From Spirosoma taeanense (GTDB lineage Bacteria; Bacteroidota; Bacteroidia; Cytophagales; Spirosomataceae): a DNA stretch of 64,000 nucleotides. Position numbers and translations under genes: made by a program. Below the pieces are notes generated by a model that was given only the letters and a program-made list of their open reading frames with translations, was not told where the DNA came from and ran no database searches. Every line of letters begins with the position of its first letter. Position 1 is the first letter of the stretch. Of the stretch, positions 8,329-17,973 are shown piece after piece. The stretch is taken from positions 496,001 through 560,000 of the forward strand of contig NZ_CP053435.1 of the NCBI RefSeq assembly GCF_013127955.1, read 5' to 3'.

Positions 8329-8683
8329 GAGCCGAACGGGGTAGAGAAGGGTGAAGCCTTATTAAATGTACCCTGAGTAGCAGCGAGATACAAGGTTTGT
8401 CGAGCTCGTATTTAGGAAACGGTCTTGCCAACTACACCGAAAAGAACCACTCCAACAGCTACGTATTAATACGGGTGGTGCTTTCAGGCTGCTTAACCAA
8501 AGCAATCAGGCCAACGGTGTCGATGGGGTTTGAGAAGGTAAGCTAACCCGCTGAACCGGAACGCCCGCACTGCATATGGGTTGTAGATACGCTCAGGTAG
8601 ATACTCGCCGAGAATGTCGCATTTGTACAATCGGACTCGGGCCAGGCAAGGTAGTTTTATGAACCTTACTGAATGATCTAAAT
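8329..8683. other. Intergenic stretch without a supported gene
   Basis: 355 bp next to the broken AraC gene. All frames are short. The minus-strand frame at about 8460-8540 reads FSNPIDTVGLIALVKQPEST before a stop, which looks protein-like but has no start and a stop just upstream, so it may be a remnant. No hairpin terminator or clear promoter was seen. Confidence 0.4.
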
Positions 8684-9160
8684 ATGAAAACTAGCCCTCT
8701 ATTTGTAGCATTAGCTATACTGTCCATTGCCTGCCAGAATACCGGCAAATCGTCAGAAACAGAAACGAATTCTTCTACCCAATCGCCTATTGAGGGCAAC
8801 TGGGAGTTGGTGGAAAACCGGGTGAATGGAAAGGTGGTTAAACCGAAACGTCCTCAGCAGTTTAAGGTCTATCACGATGGCTTTTATAGCTTCATTATGT
8901 ATAAACCGGATGGCAGCTTTTATATGACCGCAGCCGGGCCGTATAGCCTAAACGGAAATCAGTATAAAGAGACCGTCAGGTATTGCTCCGACACGACGCT
9001 GGTGGGCACATCCGACTGGCAGGAATGGAAACTTGACGGGGATACGCTCATTTTCTCCGGTTTCAAAAAAGTCACTGATCCAACCGGCAAAGACGTAACA
9101 AAAAAATGGGGTGGTGATCATTTTGTTGAAAAACGAGTCCGCGCTAGGTTTGAGCAGTAA
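8684..9160 (+). CDS. Lipoprotein, lipocalin-like / DUF4488-like
   Basis: 158 aa. The lipobox LSIAC puts Cys17 at the end of a short signal peptide. The mature part begins with a Ser/Thr-rich linker and then PIEGNWELVENRVNGK, the usual first strand of small lipocalin-like or DUF4488 proteins. KVYHDGFYSFIMY, YSLNGNQYKETVRYCSDT and GDTLIFSGFKK follow in the order expected. It is probably an envelope protein that binds a small ligand, which is not known. It stands alone 100 nt before the next plus-strand gene. Confidence 0.75.
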   Translation: MKTSPLFVALAILSIACQNTGKSSETETNSSTQSPIEGNWELVENRVNGKVVKPKRPQQFKVYHDGFYSFIMYKPDGSFYMTAAGPYSLNGNQYKETVRYCSDTTLVGTSDWQEWKLDGDTLIFSGFKKVTDPTGKDVTKKWGGDHFVEKRVRARFEQ

Positions 9161-9268
9161 GGATAACCAAACAAGATTGACTTCGTTCAACCTTCTATTA
9201 CCTTATTCTTATAGGCTTCCGACTAAGGTGTGAATGTTCAATGACTATCCACCTGCTTAAAAATACCC

Positions 9269-9880
9269 ATGAAAGAGCTTACATGTCTATCCCTCATTGT
9301 TTGGATAATTGCTACCAGTAGCGTTCTGGGCCAGGCTGTTAACCAATCTAATACTCGTATTGAACTTCGGCGTTACATAATGGACGTACGATTCATTGGC
9401 AAAAAAAGCCAACAATCGGGTGTACTGTTCGACCTGACCGATTCTTCAGTTGTACTGGCTCCTATACAGGATCTGAAACCTTTGGTAAACGCCTTAGTTC
9501 GCCAACACGGTGGTACGTTGCCACCGATTGATTCATTAATGTCGGCCTTGCCCCTACGGGTGTATCGGTATGTCGACATCAGCCGATTGACGCTGCAGCG
9601 CCGGGGACGTGCCGGTAAAGGCTTTTTATTAGGAGCCGGTTTAGGGGTTATCCTCGGATTTATTCAGGGTGGCGACACATCAGGATTTATTCGGTTTCCG
9701 GCAAGCTTTTACGCAATTGCTTACGGCGTAATTCTCTCCGGAGTCGGTTTGATCATTGGGTCCGTTAACGTCGAAAGCGTAAATATCAGAGAGCAGTCGG
9801 TCGCAACGGAGGTGCCAAAGCGATTTCAACGGTTCACCATTGTCGAACAGTTTAAACAGGCTAGCCTATACACGCCATGA
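9269..9880 (+). CDS. Secreted or membrane protein of unknown function
   Basis: 203 aa. The signal peptide (residues 1-22, ending SSVLGQ) is followed by RRYIMDVRFIGKKSQQSGVLFDLTDSSVVLAP, a strand-rich module also suggested at the start of the partial protein at 1-148. VDISRLTLQRRGRAGKG then leads into two hydrophobic, glycine-rich segments (about residues 117-135 and 145-167), so it is probably a membrane protein. The ATGA overlap at 9877-9880 couples it to the next gene. I do not recognise a family of known function. Confidence 0.75.
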   Translation: MKELTCLSLIVWIIATSSVLGQAVNQSNTRIELRRYIMDVRFIGKKSQQSGVLFDLTDSSVVLAPIQDLKPLVNALVRQHGGTLPPIDSLMSALPLRVYRYVDISRLTLQRRGRAGKGFLLGAGLGVILGFIQGGDTSGFIRFPASFYAIAYGVILSGVGLIIGSVNVESVNIREQSVATEVPKRFQRFTIVEQFKQASLYTP

Positions 9881-10650
9881 AAGCCCTTTGTTTTCTGCTC
9901 CTACCCTTGGTGACATTGGCCCAGAAAAGCATTCTTCCACCACCGGAGCCAACCGTGCAGGCGTTTGGACGACCTTGGACGGTTGCGTTCTCATGGGCAG
10001 GCTGGCAGGGCTTCGGACCAGGTGCATCTATTGTGCAGAAAATGAGAGACACTGGATGGGAATCTACAAATCCGGGCGGGTGTTTCTTTGGGTGTACAGG
10101 GCCGACCAATTTTCCGCGTGTTCGCAAAAACGTTACTGCCGATCTGGAAATCACTTACCAAAAGTCCCGTCGACATGGCTATCAGCTTAGTCTAGGAATG
10201 CCCCTTACCGCCGAGATTACAGGCCGTTCTTCGAATGGACCTTACCTGTATCTACAGAGTCGAATCTATTATGGGTCGTTTCGCTGGGCCTGGTTTGGGT
10301 TAAAGGGCCGGCTAATCGGCAGCGCTGGGCCCGCTTTGCTGCTGGTTCAGGATTTTGAGAAACTGGGTTCGCAGGCAGGACCCCGGCACAGTCAGCTAAG
10401 CCCCGGTATGCACTTGAGTGGGCAGTTCCGGTTCATCAATAAACGCATTTGGTTACTGGCCGCTAAAGCCGATGCTCGAATAGGACTACCGTCCTCTACG
10501 GGAACTTATGAACATGAAGCCTACACGTATACGCCCCAGGGTAGCCAGCAAAAGACCCTCCAATTTTCAGCCGAAAACATCCCTACATTTCATATGAATC
10601 TGGGATTACAGCTTGGCTTTAAACTCCTGAAGCGTACTAACCTTCAGTAG
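9877..10650 (+). CDS. Secreted protein of unknown function
   Basis: 257 aa. A short signal peptide (MKALCFLLLPLVTLAQ) is followed by a proline-rich start and then alternating amphipathic strands (RRHGYQLSLGMPLTAEI, YGSFRWAWFGLKGRLIG, NLGLQLGFKLLKRTN at the C-end), a layout that fits a small outer-membrane barrel. A Cys- and Gly-rich loop (NPGGCFFGCTGPTNF) near residue 66 is unusual. The start overlaps the previous gene by 4 nt, so both probably act together. No known family was recognised. Confidence 0.7.
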   Translation: MKALCFLLLPLVTLAQKSILPPPEPTVQAFGRPWTVAFSWAGWQGFGPGASIVQKMRDTGWESTNPGGCFFGCTGPTNFPRVRKNVTADLEITYQKSRRHGYQLSLGMPLTAEITGRSSNGPYLYLQSRIYYGSFRWAWFGLKGRLIGSAGPALLLVQDFEKLGSQAGPRHSQLSPGMHLSGQFRFINKRIWLLAAKADARIGLPSSTGTYEHEAYTYTPQGSQQKTLQFSAENIPTFHMNLGLQLGFKLLKRTNLQ

Positions 10651-11089
10651 AGAAACGCCCTTCTCATGTCCAGACAGCCATAGTAGCTGTTGTTCTCCTA
10701 ACCGGAACTGTGGGGGTTGCTTGTATTATTGTACAGAATATATTCAGTTTCAGTGTTTTGTGTGCTGCTACCTCGGGCTAGGAAAATGATCATTTACAAC
10801 CGAATTAAAGCCAATGAACAGGCGCGTCTAAAGAAGTTTCGGTTTAGTCCGCCCTGGAAAACTACGTTCTGCCGTTTTGATTACAGCTATAGCTACCTTA
10901 GATAATTCACGTTTATGAGTGGGCCAATGGCTTTAAAGCTGGGACGCTAGGTAAAATCACCCGGCGTCCCGGTTAATAGTGTATTGTATCCACTTTAGGA
11001 ATATCGAACGCCAGATTCAAGCCGTGGGTCGTAGTGGTAAAATCAGAGTTTGGGCAGAGTTCAATCTCGTTCAAACTCTGGTTCAGGAA
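10651..11089. other. Intergenic stretch without a supported gene
   Basis: 439 bp between convergent genes. It holds two hairpins: a 7-bp stem in GGGACGC...GCGTCCC at about 10941-10972 and the terminator listed at 11036-11080. A 62-codon frame at 10717-10905 has no recognisable sequence and is not called. Confidence 0.5.
11036..11080 (-). terminator. Probable terminator of the NtrC-type regulator gene
   Basis: Perfect 9-bp arms at 11044-11052 (CAGAGTTTG) and 11072-11080 with a 19-nt loop. On the minus strand the stem is followed by ATTTTACC. It sits 10 nt after the stop of the regulator gene. Confidence 0.6.
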
Positions 11090-12241
11090 TTACGCGTACA
11101 GCTTCACATCATCCAGCGAAATCTCGTCGCCACACATGATCACTAATCGCTCGACTACGTTTCGCAGTTCGCGGACGTTGCCGGTCCAGGGCAGCGACTG
11201 GAGGTAAGCCATTGCCTCGGGGCTCAGGTCTTTTACGGCCGATCCGTACTCATTCGCAATGTCGTGCAAAAACTTATCGGCCAGCAGCGGAATATCAGCC
11301 CGCCGTTCGGCCAGGGGCGGCACGTGGATAACAATTACGCTCAGGCGGTGGAAGAGGTCTTCGCGGAAATTACCGTTGGCGATCTCCTGCCGCAGGTCTT
11401 TATTCGTGGCTGCGATTACGCGCACATTGACCTTAATCTCTTTATCGCCCCCAACGCGGGTAATCTTGTTTTCCTGCAGCGCCCGTAGCACTTTGGCCTG
11501 CGCCGAGAGGCTCATGTCGCCAATCTCGTCGAGGAAAAGCGTACCACCGTCGGCCTGTTCAAACTTTCCGACGCGCCGGGCACTGGCCCCTGTAAAAGCC
11601 CCTTTTTCGTGACCGAACAGTTCGCTTTCAATCAACTCACCGGGGATGGCCGCGCAGTTGACTTCAATCAGCGGCATACTGGCGCGGCTGCCTTTTTCGT
11701 GAATCTGCTTGGCCACCATCTCTTTGCCTGAGCCATTGGCGCCGGTAATCAGCACCCGCGCTTCGGTAGCCGCCACACGGTTGATCGTTTCCTTAACTTT
11801 CCGAATTGGGTCTGAGTCGCCAACGATTTCATTTAGCTTATAGATCCGTTTCTTGAGTGTCTTGGTTTCCTGCACCAGTTTGGCGCGGTCGATTGCGTTA
11901 CGTACCGTTACGAGCAGGCGGTTCAGATCGGGTGGTTTCGTAATGAAATCGAAGGCTCCGCGCTTGGTTGCTTCAACCGCGTTTTCAACGTTACCGAAGG
12001 CCGAGATCATGACGAACTGCGTGCCCCGACTGGCGTCATTGGCTTTTAGTAATAACTCCAGCCCGTCCATTTTGGGCATCTTGATGTCGCACAAGGCTAC
12101 GTCGTAACCCGTGCGCATAATCATATCCAGACCTTCCTCGCCGTCTTTCGCTTCGTCTACCTCGTAGCCTTCGTACTCTAAAATATCGCGTAGTGCCGCT
12201 CGAATACTCTTTTCGTCATCTACGATAATCAGTTTGGCCAT
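11090..12241 (-). CDS. NtrC-type sigma-54 response regulator lacking a helix-turn-helix domain
   Basis: 383 aa. The receiver domain (1-115) has the phospho-acceptor Asp52 in ALCDIKMPKMDG. The AAA+ domain (about 140-370) shows Walker A ITGANGSGKE, the sigma-54 contact loop GAFTGA at 214-219 and the conserved GGTLFLDEIGDM. The protein ends about 15 residues after the AAA+ lid (ISLDDVKLYA), so the usual C-terminal Fis-type DNA-binding domain is missing. It should still be able to activate sigma-54 polymerase, perhaps from solution or through a partner. There is no frame remnant of a helix-turn-helix downstream. No kinase gene is adjacent. Confidence 0.93.
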   Translation of the reverse strand: MAKLIIVDDEKSIRAALRDILEYEGYEVDEAKDGEEGLDMIMRTGYDVALCDIKMPKMDGLELLLKANDASRGTQFVMISAFGNVENAVEATKRGAFDFITKPPDLNRLLVTVRNAIDRAKLVQETKTLKKRIYKLNEIVGDSDPIRKVKETINRVAATEARVLITGANGSGKEMVAKQIHEKGSRASMPLIEVNCAAIPGELIESELFGHEKGAFTGASARRVGKFEQADGGTLFLDEIGDMSLSAQAKVLRALQENKITRVGGDKEIKVNVRVIAATNKDLRQEIANGNFREDLFHRLSVIVIHVPPLAERRADIPLLADKFLHDIANEYGSAVKDLSPEAMAYLQSLPWTGNVRELRNVVERLVIMCGDEISLDDVKLYA

Positions 12242-12634
12242 GCGTGTGGGTATGGGTTAGGGAGTGCTGAGGCACCGGGCCGAAAATAGGTATTTTACAA
12301 ACGTATCTGCAAGTACAGGTCCTTAAAGTTACCGGAAACGACCAAAATTTTGTTGTATGACATATGCCTGTTTACCGGAGCCGAGGGTATTCTAACTACT
12401 GCGCTTCAGCCTGGGCGAACTGGATTTCCGGCGATTAATCCCCAGATGCCCGAAAAACAGGCACCAGTAGGTCAAAAAAGAAAGGAAATGGCTCGTTTGT
12501 GCATACCAAAGGCCTTTGTTTCGTTACAGGAACGGGTGTTCGTTGCTGCGAAGTTCTAATCGCTGGTCTGCTACCGGCTTTTTCGCTGCAACCATACGTT
12601 TTGCCAGTTACATCTTCTTACGTTCCTCTGTCTG
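12242..12634. other. Divergent intergenic region, regulator / esterase
   Basis: 393 bp without a supported gene. It holds the candidate promoter for the minus-strand regulator. Upstream of the esterase start there is only a near match, TACGTTTTG at about 12595, to a -7 box. A 69-codon frame at 12350-12559 is not protein-like and was left out. Confidence 0.5.
12281..12313 (-). promoter_or_regulatory. Candidate promoter of the NtrC-type regulator
   Basis: The minus strand shows CTTG (12313-12310), a 21-nt spacer and TATTTTCG (12288-12281), one mismatch from TAnnTTTG. The leader to the ATG at 12241 would be about 35 nt. Confidence 0.4.
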
Positions 12635-13588
12635 ATGTCTGTACGTAGTTTTCTTCTGTGTTTGCTGATGGCCGTCTGGGCATTGACGGCTCTGGCTCAG
12701 TCGCGCCGACGCGCTCAGCTGACCACGCCCGAAAGCAACGGTCCGGTGCCGGTTGTTACGGCCCCTCAAACCCGGTTACTGGAGAGTCTGGTCATGAACA
12801 GTTCCATCCTGAACCAAACGGTTAAATACTCAATTTACCTGCCGCCGGATTATTACGTGTCGAACCGGCGGTATCCGGTTGTGTATTTGCTTCATGGATA
12901 CGGTGATAATGAAACGGGCTGGATACAATATGGCGAAGCCAACCGGATTGTTGACGAAAAGATCCGGCTAGGCGAGCTGCCGCCCATGATTATTGTCATG
13001 CCCAATGGGGGCGCAACCTGGTTCATCAACGATTACCAGAACAAGGTGCGGTTCGAGGATATGTTTGTGCAGGAGCTGATCCCGCACATTGATTCAACGT
13101 TCCGGACCCGCCCTAAACGCGAGTACCGGGGCATTTCCGGGCTTTCGATGGGGGGCTTTGGCTCGCTGGTACTGGCCATGCATCACCCCGAGCTGTTCGG
13201 CTCCTGCGCTGCCCTGAGCGCTTCGGCACGTACCGACGATATGTTCAAAAACATACCTGACGAGCGGTACAACAGTGTGTTCGGACCGGTATTCAGCGGC
13301 CCCGTAAAAGGCGAAGATCGGCTGACCGTTGCGTGGAAACGCAACAGCCCCATCAACCTGGCTCGTTCGGCACCCGAAGGCGATTTGAGCCGGGTGCGCT
13401 GGTACATTGATTGTGGCGACGACGATGCCCTGTCGGCGGGGAATGCCATGCTGCACGTTGCGCTGCTGGACCGGAAAATTCCCCATGAATACCGGGTTCG
13501 CGATGGGGCGCATACCTGGGCGTACTGGCGGAGCGGCCTGCCCGATGCGTTAAAATTTATTGCGGATAGCTTTATGGGTAACGACTGA
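12635..13588 (+). CDS. Secreted esterase (esterase D / antigen-85 fold)
   Basis: 317 aa. A signal peptide (1-21, ALTALAQ) is followed by the PF00756-type alpha/beta-hydrolase fold. YPVVYLLHGYGDNETGW holds the oxyanion-side motif, the nucleophile Ser171 is in GLSMGG, an acidic cluster at 262-264 (DCGDDDALSAGN) supplies the Asp, and His293 in DGAHTWAYW completes the triad. Proteins of this type remove acetyl or feruloyl groups from polysaccharides or cleave short esters; the substrate here is not known. It converges with the DUF2911 gene, with 11 nt between the ends. Confidence 0.9.
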   Translation: MSVRSFLLCLLMAVWALTALAQSRRRAQLTTPESNGPVPVVTAPQTRLLESLVMNSSILNQTVKYSIYLPPDYYVSNRRYPVVYLLHGYGDNETGWIQYGEANRIVDEKIRLGELPPMIIVMPNGGATWFINDYQNKVRFEDMFVQELIPHIDSTFRTRPKREYRGISGLSMGGFGSLVLAMHHPELFGSCAALSASARTDDMFKNIPDERYNSVFGPVFSGPVKGEDRLTVAWKRNSPINLARSAPEGDLSRVRWYIDCGDDDALSAGNAMLHVALLDRKIPHEYRVRDGAHTWAYWRSGLPDALKFIADSFMGND

Positions 13589-13599
13589 TCTGGCTGAGG

Positions 13600-14127
13600 C
13601 TATTGTTTCTGAATTGGCACAACGGCTTCGGTATCATCCCAGACGAGCATCATGTCGGTACCGTTAGGCTGCGGCACAAAGTTGATGGTAAACTGTTCGG
13701 CCGCCGGGCTGTGGGGACGGGCAACAATCGGCACGCGCATAACATCACGTTTCGGGTCATAATTAGTGCCCCACTGTCCGGTTTCGTCGTTGAAGATGGC
13801 GATCCAGCCCTGCTGAGATGGGATAGTCCAGAAACTGTATTCGCCGGCGCTCAGAGGTTTGCCAGCCACCGTTACGCCCTGATCGAAATTAATCAGAGTG
13901 GCTTCATTCGCGCCGGTACGCCAGACTTCTCCATATGGCACCAGTCCACCGAATATTTTACGGCCTTTCTTGTAAGGCTGGCAGTAGTTGACCGTAACCG
14001 ATAAGCCGTCCTGATTGTACTGCGCAACGGCCTCGGGGCTGTTGGACTTGGTTAAACTCCGCAACGTAAAGAACGCTGCAAGTAGAATGACGGCAATGAT
14101 GCCGAGGATGATCAATATGCGTTTCAT
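13600..14127 (-). CDS. DUF2911 domain-containing protein
   Basis: 175 aa. One N-terminal hydrophobic segment (about 4-23) serves as a signal anchor. The DUF2911 core shows VNYCQPYKKGRKIFGGLVPYGEVWRTGANEATLINF, then AGEYSFWTIP and WIAIFNDETGQWG; these are the typical motifs of this Bacteroidota family. Proteins of the family are often secreted; their function is unknown. The C-terminal half is shorter than in two-domain members. It converges with the esterase gene. Confidence 0.9.
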   Translation of the reverse strand: MKRILIILGIIAVILLAAFFTLRSLTKSNSPEAVAQYNQDGLSVTVNYCQPYKKGRKIFGGLVPYGEVWRTGANEATLINFDQGVTVAGKPLSAGEYSFWTIPSQQGWIAIFNDETGQWGTNYDPKRDVMRVPIVARPHSPAAEQFTINFVPQPNGTDMMLVWDDTEAVVPIQKQ

Positions 14128-14235
14128 GGCAGGTAGTCGGTTTTGAGCGGATAGTCAGCAAGTTAGAAAAAAGTAGACTGGCAACGGATAGAAAACGAGA
14201 TAAGCCCGATAAAACCAGATTTCTACAGCACAAAT

Positions 14236-14284
14236 TGCCATAAAGAACAAGAGGTAGGTCAAACCGGCTGGTTCAACCTACCTC
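14236..14284 (-). terminator. Terminator of uvrB
   Basis: Perfect 9-bp outer arms (14251-14259 GAGGTAGGT and 14276-14284) enclose an inner AACC/GGTT stem. On the minus strand the hairpin is followed by TTGTTCTTTATGG. It lies 46 nt after the uvrB stop. Confidence 0.65.
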
Positions 14285-14329
14285 ATTGTTTCATTTAGAC
14301 TTATGCCGGAACGGGCGACTTATAGGAAT

Positions 14330-16357
14330 TCAGGCCGTTTCTTTCTTTAGCTTGTCGCGTAGCTGGAATAGCTCATCGCGCAGACGGGCCGCTTCCAGGA
14401 AGTCGAGCTCTTTGGCGGCCCGTTCCATTTTAGCCTGCGTTTCAGTGATGACCTTTTCCAGATCACTCTTACCCATGTACTGCACAACCGGATCGGCAGC
14501 AATGCGAATCTCATCCGGCTCAATATAAAATTGCTTCGGTTTTGAGTCGGCCACTTTAGTCTGACCCATAATGGACTCGCGCGACTTGAATACTGTTTGC
14601 GGCACGATGCCGTGATCCTGGTTGTACTCCATCTGGATGGCCCGGCGCCGGTTGGTTTCGTCAATGGCTTTCTGCATTGACCCCGTAATGGTATCGGCAT
14701 ACATAATCACCTTCCCATTAACGTTCCGGGCGGCCCGGCCGATGGTCTGGATCAGGGACCGGATGTCGCGCAGAAAGCCTTCCTTGTCGGCATCCATGAT
14801 GGCAACCAGCGATACTTCAGGCAGGTCAAGGCCCTCGCGGAGCAGGTTTACGCCTACCAGCACGTCGAAATTACCCAGCCGCAGATCGCGCAGAATCTCG
14901 ACCCGGTCGAGCGTTTTCACTTCGGAGTGGATATAGCGGGTTTTGATACCTACGCGGTCGAGGTACTTGGTCAGCTCCTCGGCCATACGCTTGGTGAGCG
15001 TCGTAACCAGAACCCGTTCGCCGTTTTTGATGCGGGCGTCGATGGATTCAAGCAGGTCGTCAATCTGGTTCAGACTCGGCCGAACCTCAATCTCGGGATC
15101 GAGCAGACCCGTTGGCCGAATCAGTTGCTCAACAACGACTCCTTCGCTCTTGCGGAGTTCATAATCCGAGGGCGTTGCCGACACGTAAATCGCCTGACCG
15201 GATAAATCCTCAAATTCCTGAAAGGTCAGCGGCCGGTTATCCATCGCCGAAGGCAGCCGGAAGCCGTAATCAACCAGGGCGGTTTTGCGGGAACGGTCTC
15301 CGCCCCACATCGCCCGAATCTGCGGAATCGTTACGTGGCTTTCGTCCACCACGAGCAGGAAATCGTCGGGGAAATAATCGAGCAGACAGAACGGCCGCTG
15401 ACCGGGCAGCCGCCGGTCGAAGTAGCGCGAGTAGTTTTCGATGCCCGAGCAGTAACCCAGTTCGCGCATCATTTCGAGGTCAAACTCGGTGCGCTCCCGA
15501 ATCCGGACCGCTTCCTGCTCCCGGAACTCCGATTCGAAATAGCGGACCTGCGCCACCATATCGTCCTGAATTTCGTGGATGGCATTGTTGAGCGTATCGC
15601 GCCCCGTTACGAAGAGGTTGGCCGGGAAGATCGTTACGAGCCGCTCATCCGAAATCTTCTTGCCGGTGCCGGGGTCAATGCGCTGGATGGTTTCAATCTC
15701 ATCGCCGAAGAAAATGACCCGGTACGCAAAGTCAGCGTAGGCAACGTACAGGTCGACCGTATCGCCCTTGACGCGAAAATTGCCCCGCTGGAACTCGCCT
15801 TCGGTACGGCTGTAGAGAATCCCGACAAGCTGGTGCAGAAACTGGTTGCGGCTCATTCGTTCGCCTACGCCAATCCGCACAACGTTACGCTTGAATTCTT
15901 CGGGGTTGCCCATGCCGTAGATGCACGAAACGGAAGCCACGACAATCACGTCGCGTCGGCCGCTCATCAGCGCCGACGTAGCTGACAGCCGTAGCTTGTC
16001 GATTTCCTCATTGATGGCGAGGTCTTTTTCTATGTAGGTTCCCGTTGTCGCAATGTAGGCTTCGGGCTGGTAGTAATCGTAATAGCTGATGAAGTACTCA
16101 ACCGCATTTTCAGGGAAAAACTGCTTGAATTCGCCGTAAAGCTGGGCCGCCAGCGTTTTGTTATGGCTCAGAACGAGCGTAGGGCGATTGAGCTGGGCAA
16201 TGACGTTGGCAACCGTAAACGTCTTCCCCGAACCCGTTACGCCCAGCAGCACCTGCGCCGGTTCGCCTTCTTTAATGCCACCAATAAGTTTTTCAATAGC
16301 AGCGGGTTGATCGCCGGTTGGCTGGAATGCAGAGGTTAATTTGAAGTTCATTAGCAT
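14330..16357 (-). CDS. uvrB: Excinuclease ABC subunit B
   Basis: 675 aa, the usual length. UvrB is the damage-verifying helicase-like subunit of nucleotide excision repair, working with UvrA and UvrC in the cytoplasm. Walker A is in [17 protein letters not shown], the beta-hairpin region in [14 protein letters not shown], the helicase motif in [10 protein letters not shown], and the C-terminal helicase domain in [23 protein letters not shown]-terminal UVR domain ([20 protein letters not shown]) is present for UvrC contact. Two ATGs compete at the start (16357 and 16351); both lie just before the conserved [14 protein letters not shown]. It is a single-gene unit with its own terminator. Confidence 0.97.
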   Translation of the reverse strand: MLMNFKLTSAFQPTGDQPAAIEKLIGGIKEGEPAQVLLGVTGSGKTFTVANVIAQLNRPTLVLSHNKTLAAQLYGEFKQFFPENAVEYFISYYDYYQPEAYIATTGTYIEKDLAINEEIDKLRLSATSALMSGRRDVIVVASVSCIYGMGNPEEFKRNVVRIGVGERMSRNQFLHQLVGILYSRTEGEFQRGNFRVKGDTVDLYVAYADFAYRVIFFGDEIETIQRIDPGTGKKISDERLVTIFPANLFVTGRDTLNNAIHEIQDDMVAQVRYFESEFREQEAVRIRERTEFDLEMMRELGYCSGIENYSRYFDRRLPGQRPFCLLDYFPDDFLLVVDESHVTIPQIRAMWGGDRSRKTALVDYGFRLPSAMDNRPLTFQEFEDLSGQAIYVSATPSDYELRKSEGVVVEQLIRPTGLLDPEIEVRPSLNQIDDLLESIDARIKNGERVLVTTLTKRMAEELTKYLDRVGIKTRYIHSEVKTLDRVEILRDLRLGNFDVLVGVNLLREGLDLPEVSLVAIMDADKEGFLRDIRSLIQTIGRAARNVNGKVIMYADTITGSMQKAIDETNRRRAIQMEYNQDHGIVPQTVFKSRESIMGQTKVADSKPKQFYIEPDEIRIAADPVVQYMGKSDLEKVITETQAKMERAAKELDFLEAARLRDELFQLRDKLKKETA

Positions 16358-16706
16358 TGCCGCCTGCGCGGCCAGTTGAATCTGGCTAATTTACGAAGAT
16401 TTGGGCTGGATTACAAGGACGGTTTTAAAATCCGAAGCGGTTCCCGTGGGTCAACTCGCCATCGGCCGGGAGTGTTTTTATATGCCCGGAAACCGCTCTG
16501 TCTGTTCAGGCATCCCGTGATAACTTCCTCAAATAATCGAATCGGTGGGGTTTGCGGAAACGGATGCGAGCGATTATCGGTTAGTATCGACATAATGAGT
16601 ACCCCGCAGCAGTTGGCTGTCAACATAGAATTATATTCGCAACGGTATGCTCGCCGTCCCATATGCTACTTCGCGTTAGAGACAGCAGGATGCCCACATT
16701 AACCAT
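16358..16706. other. Divergent intergenic region, uvrB / M20 amidohydrolase
   Basis: 349 bp with no supported gene. A weak -7-like TATATTCG at 16632-16639 lies about 68 nt before the amidohydrolase start, with TTG at 16613-16615 at a short spacing. Minus-strand frames here are not protein-like. No SOS-type box could be recognised for uvrB. Confidence 0.45.
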
Positions 16707-17909
16707 ATGCTCGACTCGATCAAATCCCTCGCCCGGCAGTACGCAGCTGATATTGTTCAGACCCGCCGACACCTCCACGCGCATCCTGAGCTTTCCTTTC
16801 ACGAACGGAACACGGCGCGGTTTGTGGCCGATCAGCTAAAGGCCATTGGCATTACGCCCCAGGAAGGCGTTGCCGATACAGGTCTGGTCGCCCTGATTGA
16901 AGGACGTAAAAGTTATAGTTCTTCGGCTAGCTCACGAGTAGTTGGTCTGCGGGCGGATATGGACGCGCTGCCGATCCATGAAGCCAACAACGTACCCTAT
17001 AAGTCGACCGTGGATGGGGTGATGCACGCCTGCGGCCACGATGCGCATACGGCCTCCCTGCTGGGCGTAGCCCGGATTTTGAACGTTCTGCGCGATCAGT
17101 TCGACGGAACGGTGAAGCTGGTATTCCAGCCCGGCGAAGAAAAAGCCCCTGGTGGCGCATCTCTAATGATTAAGGAAGGGGTTCTGCAGAACCCGGCTCC
17201 CGTAAGTATGATCGGTCAGCACGTAGCGCCTAATATTCCGGTGGGGAAAATCGGCTTTCGGGAAGGCATGTACATGGCCAGCACTGACGAATTGTACCTG
17301 ACAGTGCGGGGCAAGGGCGGCCACGCGGCCATGCCCGATAACCTGGTCGACCCCGTCCTGATTGCGTCGCATATCATCGTGGCGCTGCAACAGGTCATCA
17401 GCCGAAACCGGCCCCCGGCCAGCCCTTCGGTGCTGTCGTTCGGGCGGTTCATTGCCGACGGCGTGACGAACGTAATTCCGAACGAGGTAACGATTCAGGG
17501 TACGTTTCGCTGCATGAACGAAGAGTGGCGGGCCGAAGGCAAACGGCGTATGGTCAAACTGGCTGAAGGCATTGCCGAAGCCATGGGCGGCTCGTGCGAA
17601 TTTGAGATTGTGCATGGCTATCCCTTCCTGCAGAACCACCCCGAACTAACCCGCCGACTGCGGGCGCAGGCCGTTGACTACATGGGGGCTGAGAATGTCG
17701 TTAACCTCGACTTATGGATGGCCGGCGAAGACTTTGCTTTTTATTCGCAGGTAGTAGACTCCTGCTTCTACCGGCTTGGTACCCGCAACGAAGCGCGGGG
17801 GATTACGTCGGGTGTTCATACGCCAACGTTCGACATCGACGAAGCCGCGCTCGAAACCGGTGCCGGGCTGATGAGCTGGCTGGCCGTGCAGGAATTACAG
17901 ACGGTCTAA
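16707..17909 (+). CDS. M20D-family amidohydrolase (N-acyl-amino-acid / hippurate hydrolase type)
   Basis: 400 aa. A zinc-dependent cytoplasmic peptidase-like enzyme that removes acyl groups from amino acids. The start RRHLHAHPELSFHE, GLRADMDALPI and the metal-binding HACGHDAHTA (Cys109, His111) define subfamily M20D. FQPGEEKAPGG holds Glu144/145, and a dimerisation domain follows (about 185-300, with GKGGHAAMPDNLVDPV). The last metal ligand region is GVHTPTFDIDE. There is no signal peptide. The prolyl oligopeptidase gene follows on the same strand after about 100 nt and could work on related peptides. Confidence 0.92.
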   Translation: MLDSIKSLARQYAADIVQTRRHLHAHPELSFHERNTARFVADQLKAIGITPQEGVADTGLVALIEGRKSYSSSASSRVVGLRADMDALPIHEANNVPYKSTVDGVMHACGHDAHTASLLGVARILNVLRDQFDGTVKLVFQPGEEKAPGGASLMIKEGVLQNPAPVSMIGQHVAPNIPVGKIGFREGMYMASTDELYLTVRGKGGHAAMPDNLVDPVLIASHIIVALQQVISRNRPPASPSVLSFGRFIADGVTNVIPNEVTIQGTFRCMNEEWRAEGKRRMVKLAEGIAEAMGGSCEFEIVHGYPFLQNHPELTRRLRAQAVDYMGAENVVNLDLWMAGEDFAFYSQVVDSCFYRLGTRNEARGITSGVHTPTFDIDEAALETGAGLMSWLAVQELQTV

Positions 17910-17973
17910 TCCGTTTTGAAGTAAGTAAACGGTCAGAAAAACAGGTAGTTATACGCTAGCTGGCAGAATGAGC

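Noticed and set aside
10717..10905. A 62-codon plus-strand frame between convergent genes
   Set aside because: No start signal, no recognisable protein pattern and no neighbour context.
15335..15985. A 216-codon open frame antisense to uvrB
   Set aside because: Shadow of the strongly supported uvrB frame; the translation has no family features.
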